Positions 54,758 through 54,758 of a DNA stretch of 54,758 nucleotides are shown here, in pieces; the stretch's first letter is position 1, and the number at the start of each line of letters is the position of its first letter. Both the position numbers and the translations under genes were made by a program. Origin of the DNA: Herbaspirillum sp. SJZ106 (lineage in GTDB: Bacteria; Pseudomonadota; Gammaproteobacteria; Burkholderiales; Burkholderiaceae_D); NCBI RefSeq assembly GCF_006715495.1, contig NZ_VFNI01000010.1, positions 1-54,758 on the forward strand, in the 5' to 3' direction. A model generated the notes under the pieces. That model was not told where the DNA came from, ran no database searches, and saw only the letters and a list, made by a program, of their open reading frames with translations.

Positions 54758-54758
54758 T

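Overview
The window is GC-rich, gene-dense chromosomal DNA from a Gram-negative bacterium. Gene content and order (darP/pmbA divergent, rnr-rlmB, rne/rluC divergent with rluC-HAD-Rieske-sppA, a TPR/L,D-transpeptidase/two-cyclophilin/lpxH block, moaA-mobA-moeA) point to a betaproteobacterium of the Burkholderiales, most likely Oxalobacteraceae (Herbaspirillum-like). That placement is inference from remembered synteny and protein similarity, not from a search.

Region 1-10.5 kb holds panE, a FecA-like TonB-dependent receptor behind a candidate Fur box, a serine esterase, an exported protein of unknown function, mogA and darP facing pmbA, a GNAT acetyltransferase, a 14-helix drug exporter and a tRNA-Leu(CAG) with a perfect sigma-70 promoter. 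Region 10.7-24.6 kb is housekeeping: rnr, rlmB, cysE, then a minus-strand envelope block (TPR protein, L,D-transpeptidase, periplasmic and cytosolic cyclophilins, lpxH), then cysS, an AlkA-type glycosylase, accA and tilS. Region 24.7-28 kb is a cluster of small exported or membrane proteins (two tandem Asr-like Ala/Lys-rich proteins, PsiF, an LprI-like protein, a coiled-coil membrane protein) with a LysE exporter. Region 28-34 kb has an alcohol dehydrogenase, an FtsX-type ABC permease without its ATPase, a truncated haemoglobin and rmuC, followed by a tandemly duplicated palindromic repeat. Region 34.4-41 kb is moeA, mobA, moaA and rne on the minus strand. Region 41.7-49 kb has rluC, a HAD phosphatase, a Rieske protein, sppA, a YraL/RsmI-like methyltransferase, ppx and an orphan ferric-iron binding protein behind a Fur-like site.

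At 49,970 the character of the DNA changes abruptly. A FemAB-like acyltransferase gene is cut at its 5' end: an in-frame stop lies directly before the first homologous codon. The remaining ~4.7 kb is visibly more AT-rich and carries a defence-type cassette on the plus strand: a DEDDh 3'-5' exonuclease, a SIR2-domain protein, a HerA-type ATPase overlapping SIR2 by ATGA, and a SEC-C zinc-motif protein. SIR2 plus HerA is a known two-gene anti-phage system (SIR2-HerA, also called Nezha). The flanking exonuclease and SEC-C protein may be extra components, and they make this the most interesting part of the window.
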